Positions 5,190 to 5,790 of a stretch of 5,790 nt of DNA are shown here, piece after piece. Made by a program: the position numbers and the translations under genes. The notes under the pieces are model-generated. The model saw only the letters and a program-made list of their open reading frames with translations. It had not been told where the DNA came from and searched no databases. Source of the DNA: Alphaproteobacteria bacterium (GTDB lineage: Bacteria; Pseudomonadota; Alphaproteobacteria; GCA-2731375); the NCBI GenBank assembly GCA_028281075.1, contig JANQKO010000012.1, positions 1-5,790 of the forward strand, given 5' to 3'. Positions within the stretch are counted from its first letter, which is position 1; each line of letters opens with the position of its first letter.

Positions 5190-5790
5190 CAGGCCGATGA
5201 TACGGTTTTCCGGTCCGCGGCCCCGTCGGTTGGTTTTGACCTGCCTCTGCCTGCTCTGCGTGTCCTCGCCGGCGACGGCCGACCCGGCCGGTATCTGGGA
5301 CGTCACCGAATACGATCCCTTCATTCCTGAGAACGACTTCTGGGGACAATTTAAGTATCAGCTTGAAATCGTTCGCGCGGCCGACGGCTACCTGCTGACG
5401 GTGCCGCGCACGGGCGCCCGGCTGCGCGCGCCGGGCGCCGACGGCGATCGCCTCACCGCGACCGGGACGGAGCCCGGCCGCGGCCGGCTGAAGCTGGAAA
5501 TGACCTTCACCACCAACGCCTTCGAGGGCGTGCTTCACACCGAAGAAAGCCGCCGGCCGGTGGTCGGCAGGCTGAACCCGGCGGCCCGGCTCGACCGCAT
5601 CGAGGGCAATGTCCGGGCGGCCGAGGCCCGGGCCGACAGCGCCCTCGCCGAGGCCGCCGCCGTCCGCGCCCAGCGCGACGCCCTGGAGCGGCAGGTCGCC
5701 GTGCTGTCGCGGCGGATCGGCGCGCTGCGGGAAGGCCGGCAGGCCACCGAACGGGCGCTTCGGGCCGCCCGCGCGCGGCTCGAATCGGCC
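5185..5790 (+). CDS. Secreted/periplasmic coiled-coil protein of unknown function, N-terminal part; 3' end outside window
   Basis: The frame is open from ATG 5185 to the window edge (202 residues visible) and is divergent from aspS. A basic start with PRPRR (11-15) leads into a hydrophobic Leu/Cys-rich core (16-27) and a likely signal peptidase I site after SPATA (A32). No proper lipobox is present. Residues about 33-130 look like a small presumably beta-rich domain: AGIWDVTEYDPFIPENDFWG (35-54), then alternating polar/hydrophobic strands to TFTTNAFEGVLHTEES (107-122). From about 134 onward the chain is Ala/Arg/Glu-rich and predicted helical with coiled-coil heptads (LDRIEGNVRAAEARADSALA, 136-155), continuing past the edge. 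The start is ATG 5185 or ATG 5197 (residue 5); neither has a strong Shine-Dalgarno sequence. I do not recognise the family. Export followed by a long coiled coil suggests an envelope or periplasmic role, but that is inference. Confidence 0.75.
   Translation, partial: MFRPMIRFSGPRPRRLVLTCLCLLCVSSPATADPAGIWDVTEYDPFIPENDFWGQFKYQLEIVRAADGYLLTVPRTGARLRAPGADGDRLTATGTEPGRGRLKLEMTFTTNAFEGVLHTEESRRPVVGRLNPAARLDRIEGNVRAAEARADSALAEAAAVRAQRDALERQVAVLSRRIGALREGRQATERALRAARARLESA

Noticed and set aside
4761..5324. 187-codon minus-strand open frame spanning the aspS promoter region
   Set aside because: One end is an out-of-frame reading of the aspS 5' codons and the other is antisense to the signal-peptide gene; the composition is low-complexity and no motif is seen.
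5086..5538. 150-codon minus-strand open frame
   Set aside because: It is antisense to the plus-strand exported protein, whose signal peptide and heptads make it the better reading.

Overview
The window is GC-rich, with G/C heavily favoured at third codon positions. It reads as a chromosomal segment of an alphaproteobacterium, possibly Rhodospirillales-like. Lineage clues are the alphaproteobacterial wording of the aspartyl-tRNA synthetase (motif 2 carrying RADRSPGEF, later SSGAIRNH) and the large B12-dependent ribonucleotide reductase with its Cys-rich GETSGCS end. Species cannot be named from this sequence alone.

Layout: (1) 1-1577, plus strand: the C-terminal ~524 residues of nrdJ (class II ribonucleotide reductase), entering from the left edge. 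It is followed by a strong intrinsic terminator at 1672-1702. (2) 1578-2045: a 468-bp intergenic region with the terminator, a nested hairpin, and a compact mosaic of palindromes at 1830-1920 that includes a perfect 20-bp palindrome. A 17-bp direct repeat (16/17 identical) lies on either side of that mosaic. (3) 2046-3356, plus strand: an unusual fusion. An N-terminal GNAT-fold acyltransferase with LuxI/FeeM-like (autoinducer or N-acyl amino acid synthase) features is joined to a C-terminal cyclic-nucleotide-binding domain whose phosphate-binding cassette looks intact. (4) 3232-5016, minus strand: complete aspS, convergent with and overlapping the fusion gene by 125 bp. (5) 5017-5184: a short divergent promoter region with a TTGACA-type promoter for aspS and a hairpin abutting the aspS start codon. 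(6) 5185-5790, plus strand: the 5' part of a gene for a secreted protein with a signal peptide, a small presumably beta-rich domain and a long coiled coil, running off the right edge.

nrdJ and aspS are housekeeping genes (dNTP synthesis and tRNA charging) and show no direct pathway link to the rest. The most interesting item is the 2046-3356 protein: by domain logic it would make an N-acylated product, or acylate a substrate, under control of a cyclic nucleotide. That function is inferred from motifs, not shown. No mobile-element gene, CRISPR array, tRNA or rRNA was recognised.
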